Part shown: positions 55,901-62,424 of the stretch, piece by piece
How the letters are laid out: each line of letters opens with the position of its first letter
How positions within the stretch are numbered: the stretch's first letter is position 1
Source: Natranaerovirga hydrolytica
Lineage (GTDB): Bacteria > Bacillota > Clostridia > Lachnospirales > DSM-24629
Assembly: GCF_004339095.1 (NCBI RefSeq)
Contig: NZ_SMGQ01000001.1
Coordinates: 1 to 64,000, forward strand
Direction of reading: 5' to 3'
DNA length: 64,000 nucleotides
Made by a program: the position numbers and the translations under genes
Notes under the pieces: generated by a model
The model's input: only the letters and a program-made list of their open reading frames with translations
Told to the model about the DNA's origin: nothing
Database searches by the model: none

Positions 55901-56017
55901 CACATTCCAGCAGTAGAAAAAGCCATAGAAAACTTAGGTTATGAAGTTAAAGCAATGGAGATACATTCCAAAGGGACAACAAGTATTAAAGTTAATCATA
56001 ATGTAAAGTTCATATGA
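52901..56017 (+). CDS. Large repeat protein with FliK-like C-terminal domain (DUF6240-like)
   Basis: This 1038-residue, mostly helical protein has an N-terminal small beta domain (about 25-85, two similar halves KGDKVEGKIIGFDNN and KGDKVNFQITNINNK). At least six copies of a motif like NELPLTxENIxxxxxL follow, near residues 202, 238, 297, 377, 572 and 825. The C-terminal domain (about 925-1025) resembles the FliK hook-length domain (LPVILDGQITQFNVHF, THTFGNVEGKFVV, IPAVEKAIENLGYEVKAMEI). I suspect a DUF6240-type flagellar protein. A SigD-type promoter precedes it. I start at ATG 52901 with GGGGTGA ahead. Its TGA stop lies in repeat unit F. Confidence 0.7.
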   Translation: MKVLGQSKNQQMHLNIFNQALLGKKGDKVEGKIIGFDNNTALININNTIVGFNNTEVLNKNKGDKVNFQITNINNKKVELQYISEGNNNLNNNHCTNIKTTVNLFNIIEALEQEKKQTENKDVEKTIDHVLSRLTTEDVDKIVEEGYNPEKLEIDQFNTIISRVKDDTKREPDSNIESLVEEYSDLTNNTEQLKSVINKLKESNLPINAHTVSKVLKAMNRFESVVNLKDQSIAHLLKNELDINLHNIYKASFISGQGNNRTQSIDFADLENQIQDILQESNIEYDNENKEKSHWLIKNEIPLTKENIQKMDQLKNLDTLDIEEKLDIITKAVKEGLNIEEKIIEVDEDNESIPFNAKDILHYIDHIKEEHIQYTIKNELPLNIKQISEAPEQDKSIELNHNEQHQYITAKRQLEEIRLKLTFDSVHKFIDKDIHIETETLENVVESLKEAEQKYYSAILDENNIEKTKENLQRLEDTHKKIEALKTMPMTMLGKSLTNQEESTLQSIYDNGLEEKTGYEKAGESYEALMTQPRKDMGDSITKTYHQIKPILEDMGLESTIQNERAVKILAYHEMPITHDNIDAVKALDVKVNNLLNIAHPSIVAQMIKEKKNPMEDPIDKVIKEFSAIQEKLGVSYKEKASYYIYEMDKSGTLTEEERESLIGFYRLFKSIEKSEGKVVGFLLNQEQEVNLKNLLTATRLIKSRSLDVTIDEEFGALEEIKTEGKKIDEQIQSALTQSEDVKTEYYTHLMNQLKTLATPNKLQALTKDEDITTRSLEGLVDDLMQVDETQVKNTIQENMSQEIYETIQQLKNLDAQTLSFIDELELPYTIENILTAQILMENNYQLKDSIKTIFDKGKKEEKEVLTKVMSNFISITDEEALESQIEALQEAVMQIQEQNELEAMSSDINKAFEYSEKLFQVQEHLSKKQFFQLPVILDGQITQFNVHFLNKKQGANKEIRCSLPTHTFGNVEGKFVVNNQEILMDITLENNNYVEKLKEHIPAVEKAIENLGYEVKAMEIHSKGTTSIKVNHNVKFI

Positions 56018-56114
56018 AAGTATTAAGTTCAAACTTACTGGCAAGGATTTAGAGAGTAGATTTTATGGAAAATGAGTGTCTGTAGTAAGGGAAAGCCATG
56101 GTACAAGTTAATAT
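56011..56114 (+). repeat. Two-hairpin dispersed repeat, unit F (degenerate)
   Basis: CATATGAAAGTATTAAGTTC, then AAACTTACTGGCAAGGATTT, and a final TTAATAT match the family, but the stems are broken by mismatches. The TGA in ATATGAAAG is the stop codon of the upstream gene. Confidence 0.7.
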
Positions 56115-56164
56115 CATTTGAATAAGGCGTAGAAAATGCGTTAAAAACGAAGAGGTGATTAATA

Positions 56165-56287
56165 ATGGCAGAGACAAGAGAAGATAATAAAGCATTAAAA
56201 GAAGAACAATCCTTATATGAAATAGCCAAGCAATTTATAATTACAATGAACCATATAGAGAAAAAAGAACAATCTAATGGTGGATAG
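56165..56287 (+). CDS. Small 40-residue protein ahead of flagellin
   Basis: This short frame has a good ribosome site (AGAGGTGAT, 6 bases ahead of ATG) and encodes MAETREDNKALKEEQSLYEI and 20 further residues, ending QSNGG. It is charged and helical, with no signal peptide. I do not recognise it. It sits between the FliK-like gene and the flagellin promoter. The ribosome site and lysine/glutamate composition like its neighbours favour a real gene, but there is no further proof. Confidence 0.5.
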   Translation: MAETREDNKALKEEQSLYEIAKQFIITMNHIEKKEQSNGG

Positions 56288-56310
56288 GACATAAAGTGAG
56301 TTAAGATAAT

Positions 56311-56348
56311 TAGAAATTTATATTCTTGTTAAAGAATATGAATTTCTA
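56311..56348. repeat. Inverted repeat overlapping the flagellin promoter
   Basis: TAGAAATT.ATATTCTT and AAGAATAT.AATTTCTA are 17-base arms with one mismatch around GTTA. The right arm covers the SigD -35 and spacer. It could be a regulator site or the end of the upstream transcript. Confidence 0.7.
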
Positions 56349-56356
56349 ACCGATAT
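56330..56356 (+). promoter_or_regulatory. SigD (flagellar sigma) promoter of flagellin
   Basis: TAAA, 15 bases, ACCGATAT matches the SigD consensus TAAA-N15-GCCGATAT in all but one position. It lies 37 bases before the flagellin start. Confidence 0.85.
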
Positions 56357-56392
56357 ATAATACAAGAATAAAAAAATAATGAGGTGGATTTA

Positions 56393-57823
56393 ATGAGAAT
56401 TAACCATAATATACCAGCATTAAGATCTTTAAATCAGTTAAGCAGAACCAATAGTAGCTTAGATAAAACACTAGAAAGATTATCATCAGGACTTAGAATC
56501 AATAGAGCATCTGATGATGCGGCAGGATTAGCCATTACACAGAAAATGGATACGCAAATAAGAGGGCTCAATCAAGCTAATAGAAATGCTATGGATGGTA
56601 TTTCATTAATACAAACGGCAGAAGGCGCATTGTCAGAAGTACATGCTATGTTACAACGTATTAGAGAATTATCTGTACAAGTATCTAATGGTACATATGA
56701 TGAAAAAGATAGAGAAGATGTTCAGTCAGAAGTCAATCAATTATTAGAAGAAATCGAAAGAATTTCTCAAGACATAGAATTTAACGAAAAAAAATTATTA
56801 AATGGTGATATAGATAGAAGAGCCTTTCCAGAGAATCGTTCGGTGGTACAAATTGTATCTTTATCAGATACTGTAATGCCAGGTGAATATCAAATAACAG
56901 TAGCTGAAGATGCCGTAAAAGCAGCTATTCAAGGTGAACCAGTTATAGACGATGATGAAATTGGAGAAGAAGGTATAATTAATTTAAATGGTGAAGAAGT
57001 AAAAATAGAAGCTACAGATACAGCGGATGAAGTTTTTCAAAAGCTAAGAGGATTGGCAGAAAGAGTAGGAGCAGATTTATTTGCATACGATAATAATGAT
57101 GATTTAACTTCTTTTGAATTTGATGGTGAGACTAAGTTGCTTTTTGAAATGAAAGAATATGGATCAGGATTTAATTTCCAAATTAACTCAGATAATGAAA
57201 ATCTATTAAATAATTTAGGTTTAAATCAAGATCCAGATGATATGTATAAAGAGGGTAAAGATGTAGTAGCTGGTTTTGTGTCATCTGAATTTGGATTTTC
57301 ACAAACAGCTACAGTATCTAGTAAAGGAAATATTGTTAACATAACAGATAGAAATGGCTTTGAAATGAAATTTGAAGCTCAAGATGGTGCAGCAGGCAGT
57401 GAAACAGTAGTCAATGTTTTAGATGCGGGACCACTAGCTCTACAAATTGGTGCCAATGAAGGACAATCTATGGAAATAAGAGTTCAAAATTTAGGTCCAA
57501 AGGCACTAGGAATAGATAATCTAAACTTAGCAACGGCTGCAGGTGCTCAAAGAGCAATATCCATTGTAAGTGAAGCCGTTAATATGGTATCTTCTGTAAG
57601 ATCAAAACTAGGTGCATACCAAAACCGATTAGAACATACTGTAGCAAACTTAGGCGTAGCAGAAGAAAATTTAACAGCATCCTATTCAAGAATATTAGAT
57701 GCAGATATGGCATACGAAATGTCACAATACGCTCAACAAAATGTATTATCACAAACAGGTGTGTCCATGTTAGCTCAAGCAAACCAAAGACCACAAAGCA
57801 TACTTCAATTACTTCAAGGATAA
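56393..57823 (+). CDS. hag: Flagellin
   Basis: This 476-residue filament protein has conserved D0/D1 ends (INHNIPALRSLNQLSRTNSS at the N-terminus with RLSSGLRINRASDDAAGLAI; ANLGVAEENLTASYSRILDADMA at the C-terminus, ending ILQLLQG) around a variable surface domain (about 155-375). It is larger than the ~275-residue Bacillus Hag because of that domain. I start at ATG 56393, preceded by GAGGTG, with a SigD promoter ahead. fliS, its likely chaperone gene, follows after 9 bases. Confidence 0.96.
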   Translation: MRINHNIPALRSLNQLSRTNSSLDKTLERLSSGLRINRASDDAAGLAITQKMDTQIRGLNQANRNAMDGISLIQTAEGALSEVHAMLQRIRELSVQVSNGTYDEKDREDVQSEVNQLLEEIERISQDIEFNEKKLLNGDIDRRAFPENRSVVQIVSLSDTVMPGEYQITVAEDAVKAAIQGEPVIDDDEIGEEGIINLNGEEVKIEATDTADEVFQKLRGLAERVGADLFAYDNNDDLTSFEFDGETKLLFEMKEYGSGFNFQINSDNENLLNNLGLNQDPDDMYKEGKDVVAGFVSSEFGFSQTATVSSKGNIVNITDRNGFEMKFEAQDGAAGSETVVNVLDAGPLALQIGANEGQSMEIRVQNLGPKALGIDNLNLATAAGAQRAISIVSEAVNMVSSVRSKLGAYQNRLEHTVANLGVAEENLTASYSRILDADMAYEMSQYAQQNVLSQTGVSMLAQANQRPQSILQLLQG

Positions 57824-57832
57824 GGTGATTAA

Positions 57833-58306
57833 ATGTCTAAGACAGAAATAAAAGACTACAGCACACGAATTGCTCAAGCATCTAGTGGTGAATTGGTGGT
57901 AATAACCCATCAAATCATATTAGACTGCATTAATGAAGCGCGTTACGAAAAAGAACAAGACAATAAAGTGGCGTTTATCAAGAAAATTAAAAAAGGACAA
58001 AAAGCCTTAAGAAGTTTAACAGATTCATTGAATGTAGAATATAATATATCAAAAGAATTAATGGCATTATACATTTATGTTAATAAAGAATTTGTAGAAG
58101 CCTATGTAAAATACACAGTGCAACCATTAATCAGCATAGAAAAAGTCATTAACAATTTATTAGTGGGTTGGGAAAAAGCTTGTAAAGCAGAAAAATCTGA
58201 ACCTTTAGTAGATAATGCCCAACAAGTTTATGCAGGACTAACCTATGGTAAAGGGACATTAAATGAAACAATAATGGATAATGACAACAGAGGATTTAGA
58301 GCTTAA
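57833..58306 (+). CDS. fliS: FliS-family flagellin chaperone
   Basis: This 157-residue helical protein follows the FliS pattern: IAQASSGELVVITHQIILDCINEA, KGQKALRSLTDSLNVEYNIS, LMALYIYVNKEFVEAYV and a final INNLLVGWEKAC. FliS binds the flagellin C-terminus and prevents early polymerisation. The position right after flagellin supports this. Similarity is moderate, and a 35-residue tail exceeds the usual length. AAGGTGAT is the ribosome site. Confidence 0.85.
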   Translation: MSKTEIKDYSTRIAQASSGELVVITHQIILDCINEARYEKEQDNKVAFIKKIKKGQKALRSLTDSLNVEYNISKELMALYIYVNKEFVEAYVKYTVQPLISIEKVINNLLVGWEKACKAEKSEPLVDNAQQVYAGLTYGKGTLNETIMDNDNRGFRA

Positions 58307-58401
58307 AAATTTCTCCAACTAATACAAGTATAAAAAGTATAAAAGCAGCAAATATGGACTATACTATAAATGAAAATGTATTAGTAGAGGGATGAATAAA
58401 G

Positions 58402-58653
58402 ATGAAACCAAGTCATTACAATAAAATCGATGAAGCTTTTAACATAGAAAATAGAACAGAAGAAGAACGCTTATTAAAAAATATTAAAGAAGTCAAAAAA
58501 GCCTTAGACATAGCAAATATAAACTTTGAAAACATAACAGAACCACAGTTAATTGATAGTTGTATCTATGAATTAAGAGCGATGCAAATGAAATATGAAT
58601 ACTTATTAACACTTGCAAAAGCAAGAAACTTAGTATCAGAAATAAAAAAATAG
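58402..58653 (+). CDS. yaaL: YaaL-like protein (DUF2508)
   Basis: This 83-residue helical protein fits YaaL/DUF2508: EEERLLKNIKEVKKALDIA and the C-terminal LRAMQMKYEYLLTLAKARNL match its two-helix pattern. In B. subtilis yaaL lies between recR and bofA; here bofA follows it but recR is 20 kb upstream. Function is unknown. AGAGGGATG precedes the ATG at a slightly long spacing. Confidence 0.85.
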   Translation: MKPSHYNKIDEAFNIENRTEEERLLKNIKEVKKALDIANINFENITEPQLIDSCIYELRAMQMKYEYLLTLAKARNLVSEIKK

Positions 58654-58660
58654 AACACAA

Positions 58661-58815
58661 AGAGACACGAAGGACACGAAGGGACGGTTCTTTTGTGTCT
58701 TTTTTTTATATAAAAGAATAAAAAACCCTCTTCTCTCTTACTGTCCCATCTCAAATATAAATTGAGAGAAAAACTCTTTTATCGGGACACAAAAGAATCG
58801 TCCCCTCGTGTTTAA
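58661..58815. repeat. GGGACGGTTC-type repeats, two copies
   Basis: GACACGAAGGGACGGTTC then TTTTGTGTC (58665-58700) forms a hairpin with a T run and may end yaaL transcription. A related inverted copy, GGGACACAAAAGAATCG then TCCCCTCGTGT, lies at 58783-58811. These share the GGGACGG core with the 49.6-kb copies but have GTGTC instead of TGATT arms. Nothing else is seen in the gap. Confidence 0.75.
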
Positions 58816-58925
58816 AAGAATTATCCCCTTTGTTATGAGTCTTTCTAAAATAAATAAACTATACATAAAAATGTACAAGTAAGTATATATATTAAATAAG
58901 ATTTATAAAAAAAGTAGGGATAGTT

Positions 58926-59204
58926 GTGTTAACCAATAATCAAGTATTAATTATAATTATAATAGCTTGCCTACTGATAATGGGTGTATCCATTATAGTA
59001 AAAAAGACACACTTAGTCGTAGATTTTTTTATAAAAAGCGTGGTAGGCTTATTTGGTATATATTTAATTAATGAAATATTACAACTTGCTAATGTAACAA
59101 TAAAATTAGGACTGAACATTATAAATGCTATTATCATAGGATTACTAGGGTTTCCTGGCATTATATTACTATATGCATTAGCAGTATATGATTATTTCTT
59201 TTAG
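58926..59204 (+). CDS. bofA: Pro-sigma-K processing inhibitor BofA
   Basis: This 92-residue membrane protein has three hydrophobic segments and the family motif (LGLNIINAIIIGLLGFPGIILLYAL near the C-terminus, GLLGFPG core). In sporulating Firmicutes BofA holds back the SpoIVFB protease that activates sigma K. The start is GTG at 58926 with AGGGAT ahead; no ATG is available. It follows yaaL as in Bacillus. Confidence 0.9.
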   Translation: MLTNNQVLIIIIIACLLIMGVSIIVKKTHLVVDFFIKSVVGLFGIYLINEILQLANVTIKLGLNIINAIIIGLLGFPGIILLYALAVYDYFF

Positions 59205-59337
59205 GAAATTAGAATAGTTCAAAAAGTATTTACATAACACAACAAAAATCGACAAAAGCAAAACATGAACTCATATATGCACAATAGCACCAACAAACGC
59301 CCTCATAAAATAAATAATAAAAAAATAAAATAAATAG

Positions 59338-59366
59338 TAGACAATTGTAAAGTTATAGATTATAAT
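59338..59366 (+). promoter_or_regulatory. SigA-like promoter of the Tad pilus operon
   Basis: TAGACA, 17 bases, TATAAT. Transcription would start near 59373, some 210 bases before the first gene. The upstream 59205-59337 stretch shows nothing else recognisable. Confidence 0.7.
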
Positions 59367-59372
59367 ATAGAA

Positions 59373-59535
59373 ATAATCAGTACTTTGTGGGGGCAAAGAT
59401 GTTATATAGTGTAATTTTAGCACAGTTAATAAGGCATTAGAGAACATATAGAATAAATAAATATACAATTGTATTAACCCTACAAGTATGTCGTGTAGCG
59501 TCTTTTAGCTATACATATATTCGTAGGGTTTTTTG
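59373..59535 (+). promoter_or_regulatory. Structured leader with terminator-like hairpin before the Tad operon
   Basis: A CTTTG/CAAAG hairpin with a G-rich loop (59383-59398) is followed by a possible three-way junction closed by ATGTT/AACAT. Then comes a strong hairpin AACCCTAC...GTAGGGTT (59476-59529) with a T run. GTGGGG at 59387-59392 could pair with CCCTAC of the terminator arm (five Watson-Crick pairs plus one wobble). No known riboswitch class was recognised. Confidence 0.6.
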
Positions 59536-59581
59536 TTATTTAGAGAGCAAGTTTGAAATGAATACTTTAAAGGAGATGGCT

Positions 59582-60109
59582 ATGGCGTATTTAATTTACG
59601 GTCTATTAACAGTCATATTAGTTCTCGCAATCATAACAGACAAAAAAACATATAAAATACGGAACAAGCATTTAATAATAGGAACTTTGTTAGGTGTAAC
59701 CATTAATATAGCTTATTTAGGAATAAGGGGTATAGTTCACTCTTTTCTAGGCTTTATATTTCCGATTGTCATTCTAATGTTTTTATTTGCACTAGGTGTA
59801 TTAGGTGCAGGGGATATAAAATTATTTGCGACCATAGGCGCAATTATGGGCATTCAATTTACAGCTTATGTTATGTTGTACGCATTTATAATAGGCGGTA
59901 TGATGGCTTTCATCATATTAGTATACAAAAAATTATTGATAAAAAGATTGACTTATTTTTTTCATTATATCAAAAATGCTATCTTAATGAAGCATACACC
60001 AAAGTATTACGTTGCCAATCAAGATGGACAAGCAGTAACAATGCATTTCTCATATGCAATTGCTTTAGGAACAATCATACATATGATTAATAATGGGGGG
60101 ATAATATGA
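59582..60109 (+). CDS. Prepilin peptidase (A24, TadV/CpaA-like)
   Basis: This 175-residue membrane peptidase of the A24 family cleaves prepilin leaders. It has about six helices, the first catalytic aspartate in TDKKTYKIRN (Asp20) and the second in GAGDIKLFA (Asp78). It lacks the methylase domain, as Tad-type TadV enzymes do. I start at ATG 59582 after AAAGGAGAT. It opens the Tad operon and overlaps the next gene by 4 bases. Confidence 0.92.
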   Translation: MAYLIYGLLTVILVLAIITDKKTYKIRNKHLIIGTLLGVTINIAYLGIRGIVHSFLGFIFPIVILMFLFALGVLGAGDIKLFATIGAIMGIQFTAYVMLYAFIIGGMMAFIILVYKKLLIKRLTYFFHYIKNAILMKHTPKYYVANQDGQAVTMHFSYAIALGTIIHMINNGGII

Positions 60110-61155
60110 ATTATTATGAGTTGATTTTAGGAGATGAAGACATTCACTATAGTACCAACTTAATAGAATACATCAATAGCGATAAAGAACAATTAATCAG
60201 AGCAAGAGGTTTTTCTAATCAAGAAATGTTAAACCACTATGTTCAAAACAATCCCATAGACATACTGCTAATAACACCGTCAATGTACAAAGATACATTT
60301 AAAAATGCCGATATAAAAGCCATTATAATATTAGCAGAAGGTAAGATGAAAAAAGAATTAGAAAAAATACCCATCATTAACAAGTACCAAAACATAGACA
60401 ATATCCTTAAAAAAATTATAGATCTTTATGCAGAAGTTAATGAAGAAAAATTATTTACATCAAATCGTACTACAAAATTAATAGGGATATATTCTCCAAT
60501 TGGTCGTTGTGGAAAAACCAGCATTTCCATAAGATTATGTGGATTATTAAGCAAAAAAACCAAAGTATTGTGCATAAATATGGAACCCTTTAATAGCCTA
60601 TCTCAAGACAAGAATTCTGACATTCAATACACTTTCTCAGACTTACTCTATTACGCAAGACAAAAACATCCCAATATTATATTAAAGCTAGAAAGCATTA
60701 TAGAAAAAATCAACGGAATGGATTACATCTATCCCGTTAGATATTATCAAGATTTGAATGAGATCCAAAAAGAAGAATTAGTTGGCCTGTTTCAAATATT
60801 AAAAGAAGAAACCAAATACGATTACATCATCATCAATTTTTCAAGTCATCTATATGACTATACCTTAGAATTGCTAAAACAATGCCACACCAACATTTTC
60901 ATTAAAATACCAGACCCATTTGGAAAAATGCAAATGAATAACTGGGAAGACACGCTAAAAAGTATTAGGGAAGAAGAAATCTTGGAACAAAGTTTAACAA
61001 TCATGAATCATATACAAGTCTATGATGGTCATAAGAACTTTTTAGATGAGTCCATCATACAGCTACCCTACGACAGTCAATTAAAGACCCATTTATTAAT
61101 AGAAGAAGAAATACCTTTGGACAACAATCTTTTGAAAATCATAGAGAGGCTCTAA
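60106..61155 (+). CDS. TadZ/CpaE-like ATPase
   Basis: This 349-residue protein has an N-terminal receiver-like part (about 1-115) and a MinD/ParA-type ATPase domain. Its P-loop SPIGRCGKTS deviates from KGGxGKT by lacking the first lysine, as in many TadZ proteins. TadZ localises the pilus machine to the pole. The position between prepilin peptidase and the secretion ATPase supports it. It overlaps the previous gene by ATGA. Confidence 0.82.
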   Translation: MNYYELILGDEDIHYSTNLIEYINSDKEQLIRARGFSNQEMLNHYVQNNPIDILLITPSMYKDTFKNADIKAIIILAEGKMKKELEKIPIINKYQNIDNILKKIIDLYAEVNEEKLFTSNRTTKLIGIYSPIGRCGKTSISIRLCGLLSKKTKVLCINMEPFNSLSQDKNSDIQYTFSDLLYYARQKHPNIILKLESIIEKINGMDYIYPVRYYQDLNEIQKEELVGLFQILKEETKYDYIIINFSSHLYDYTLELLKQCHTNIFIKIPDPFGKMQMNNWEDTLKSIREEEILEQSLTIMNHIQVYDGHKNFLDESIIQLPYDSQLKTHLLIEEEIPLDNNLLKIIERL

Positions 61156-61184
61156 TAAAGCATGAAAAAGAGGGGGAGTGAACG

Positions 61185-62411
61185 GTGGAGATAGAACCAA
61201 ACTTAGCAAAAGAATTAAAAATACAAGTATTAGATCAAATTGATTTGACCAAAGATATGGCAGACATAGAGATTCAAGAAATCATTGATGAGGTTTTATT
61301 TAAAAAAAGCAAAACAGATTTTTTAAGTTTGTCTCAACGGGAGCAATTAAGCATAGATTTATTTAATACCATTAGAAGATTAGATGTTATCCAGTCATTA
61401 ATAGAAGATACCACCATCACAGAAATTATGGTTAACGGTGCAAATGCTATCTTTGTTGAGAAAGACGGTCAGATTATCCAGTGGGATAAAACATTTGAAA
61501 GCCAAGAAAAGCTAGAAGACGTCATTCAACAAATTGTGTCAAAAGTAAACCGGACGGTAAATGAAGCCTCACCTATAGTGGATGCAAGGCTACAAGATGG
61601 TTCAAGAATAAATGTGGTATTACCACCCATTGCTTTAAATGGGCCCATATTAACCATTAGAAAATTTCCAGAAAAACCTTTAACCATAGAGCAATTGATA
61701 AAATGGAATTCCATAACCACAGAAGTAGCCCATACATTAGAAAAGTTGGTAAAAGCCAAATACAATATTTTTATTAGTGGGGGAACAGGCTCTGGAAAAA
61801 CAACTTTTTTAAATGCATTATCCAATTTCATACCAAAGGATGAACGCATTATTACCATAGAAGACTCGGCAGAATTGCAAATAAAATCAGTTGATAATCT
61901 TGTTAGGCTAGAAACCCGTAATGCCAATATGGAAGGAAAAAATGCCATTACCATTAGAGCGTTAATCAAATCCTCATTGCGTATGCGCCCTGACCGAATT
62001 GTAGTCGGTGAAGTTAGAGGAAGTGAGGCATTAGATATGTTACAGGCCATGAATACAGGACATGACGGTTCATTATCTACAGGACATGCCAACTCAACAA
62101 AAGATATGCTAAGCCGCTTAGAAACAATGGTATTAGTGGGTGCCAATATGCCATTAGAAGCCATAAGACAACAAATTGCTTCAGCTATTGATATCATCAT
62201 TCATTTAGGAAGATTACGAGACAAGTCAAGAAGGGTATTAGAAATCGTGGAAGTTTTAAATTACGAACAAGGAAGGATTAAGATGAATCCTTTGTATCAA
62301 TTTATAGAAACGGGAGAAACAGCAGAAGGCAAGATTATAGGTCAATTAAAAAGAACAGAGAATCCTTTAAACAGCACATTAAAGTTAGAAATAGCAGGAT
62401 TAGATTTGTAA
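61185..62411 (+). CDS. cpaF: TadA/CpaF secretion ATPase, GTG start
   Basis: This 408-residue hexameric ATPase powers pilus assembly. Walker A is SGGTGSGKTTF (near residue 200), the Asp box and Walker B lie in RIVVGEVRGSEALDMLQAMNTGHDG, and the His box in SLSTGHANS. The N-terminal domain ITEIMVNGANAIFVEKDG is typical. GTG start at 61185 with AGGGGGAG ahead. It is not the tRNA deaminase also called tadA (31959). Confidence 0.94.
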   Translation: MEIEPNLAKELKIQVLDQIDLTKDMADIEIQEIIDEVLFKKSKTDFLSLSQREQLSIDLFNTIRRLDVIQSLIEDTTITEIMVNGANAIFVEKDGQIIQWDKTFESQEKLEDVIQQIVSKVNRTVNEASPIVDARLQDGSRINVVLPPIALNGPILTIRKFPEKPLTIEQLIKWNSITTEVAHTLEKLVKAKYNIFISGGTGSGKTTFLNALSNFIPKDERIITIEDSAELQIKSVDNLVRLETRNANMEGKNAITIRALIKSSLRMRPDRIVVGEVRGSEALDMLQAMNTGHDGSLSTGHANSTKDMLSRLETMVLVGANMPLEAIRQQIASAIDIIIHLGRLRDKSRRVLEIVEVLNYEQGRIKMNPLYQFIETGETAEGKIIGQLKRTENPLNSTLKLEIAGLDL

Positions 62412-62424
62412 TGAGGTGATACAA

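Noticed and set aside
59373-59475. c-di-GMP riboswitch ahead of the Tad operon
   Set aside because: GGGGGCAAAG looked suggestive, but the GGAAAC/GAAA-tetraloop arrangement and other conserved core of the c-di-GMP classes are absent.
61526-62200. Minus-strand open frame of 224 codons
   Set aside because: It is opposite the clearly coding secretion ATPase gene and has no recognisable protein features.
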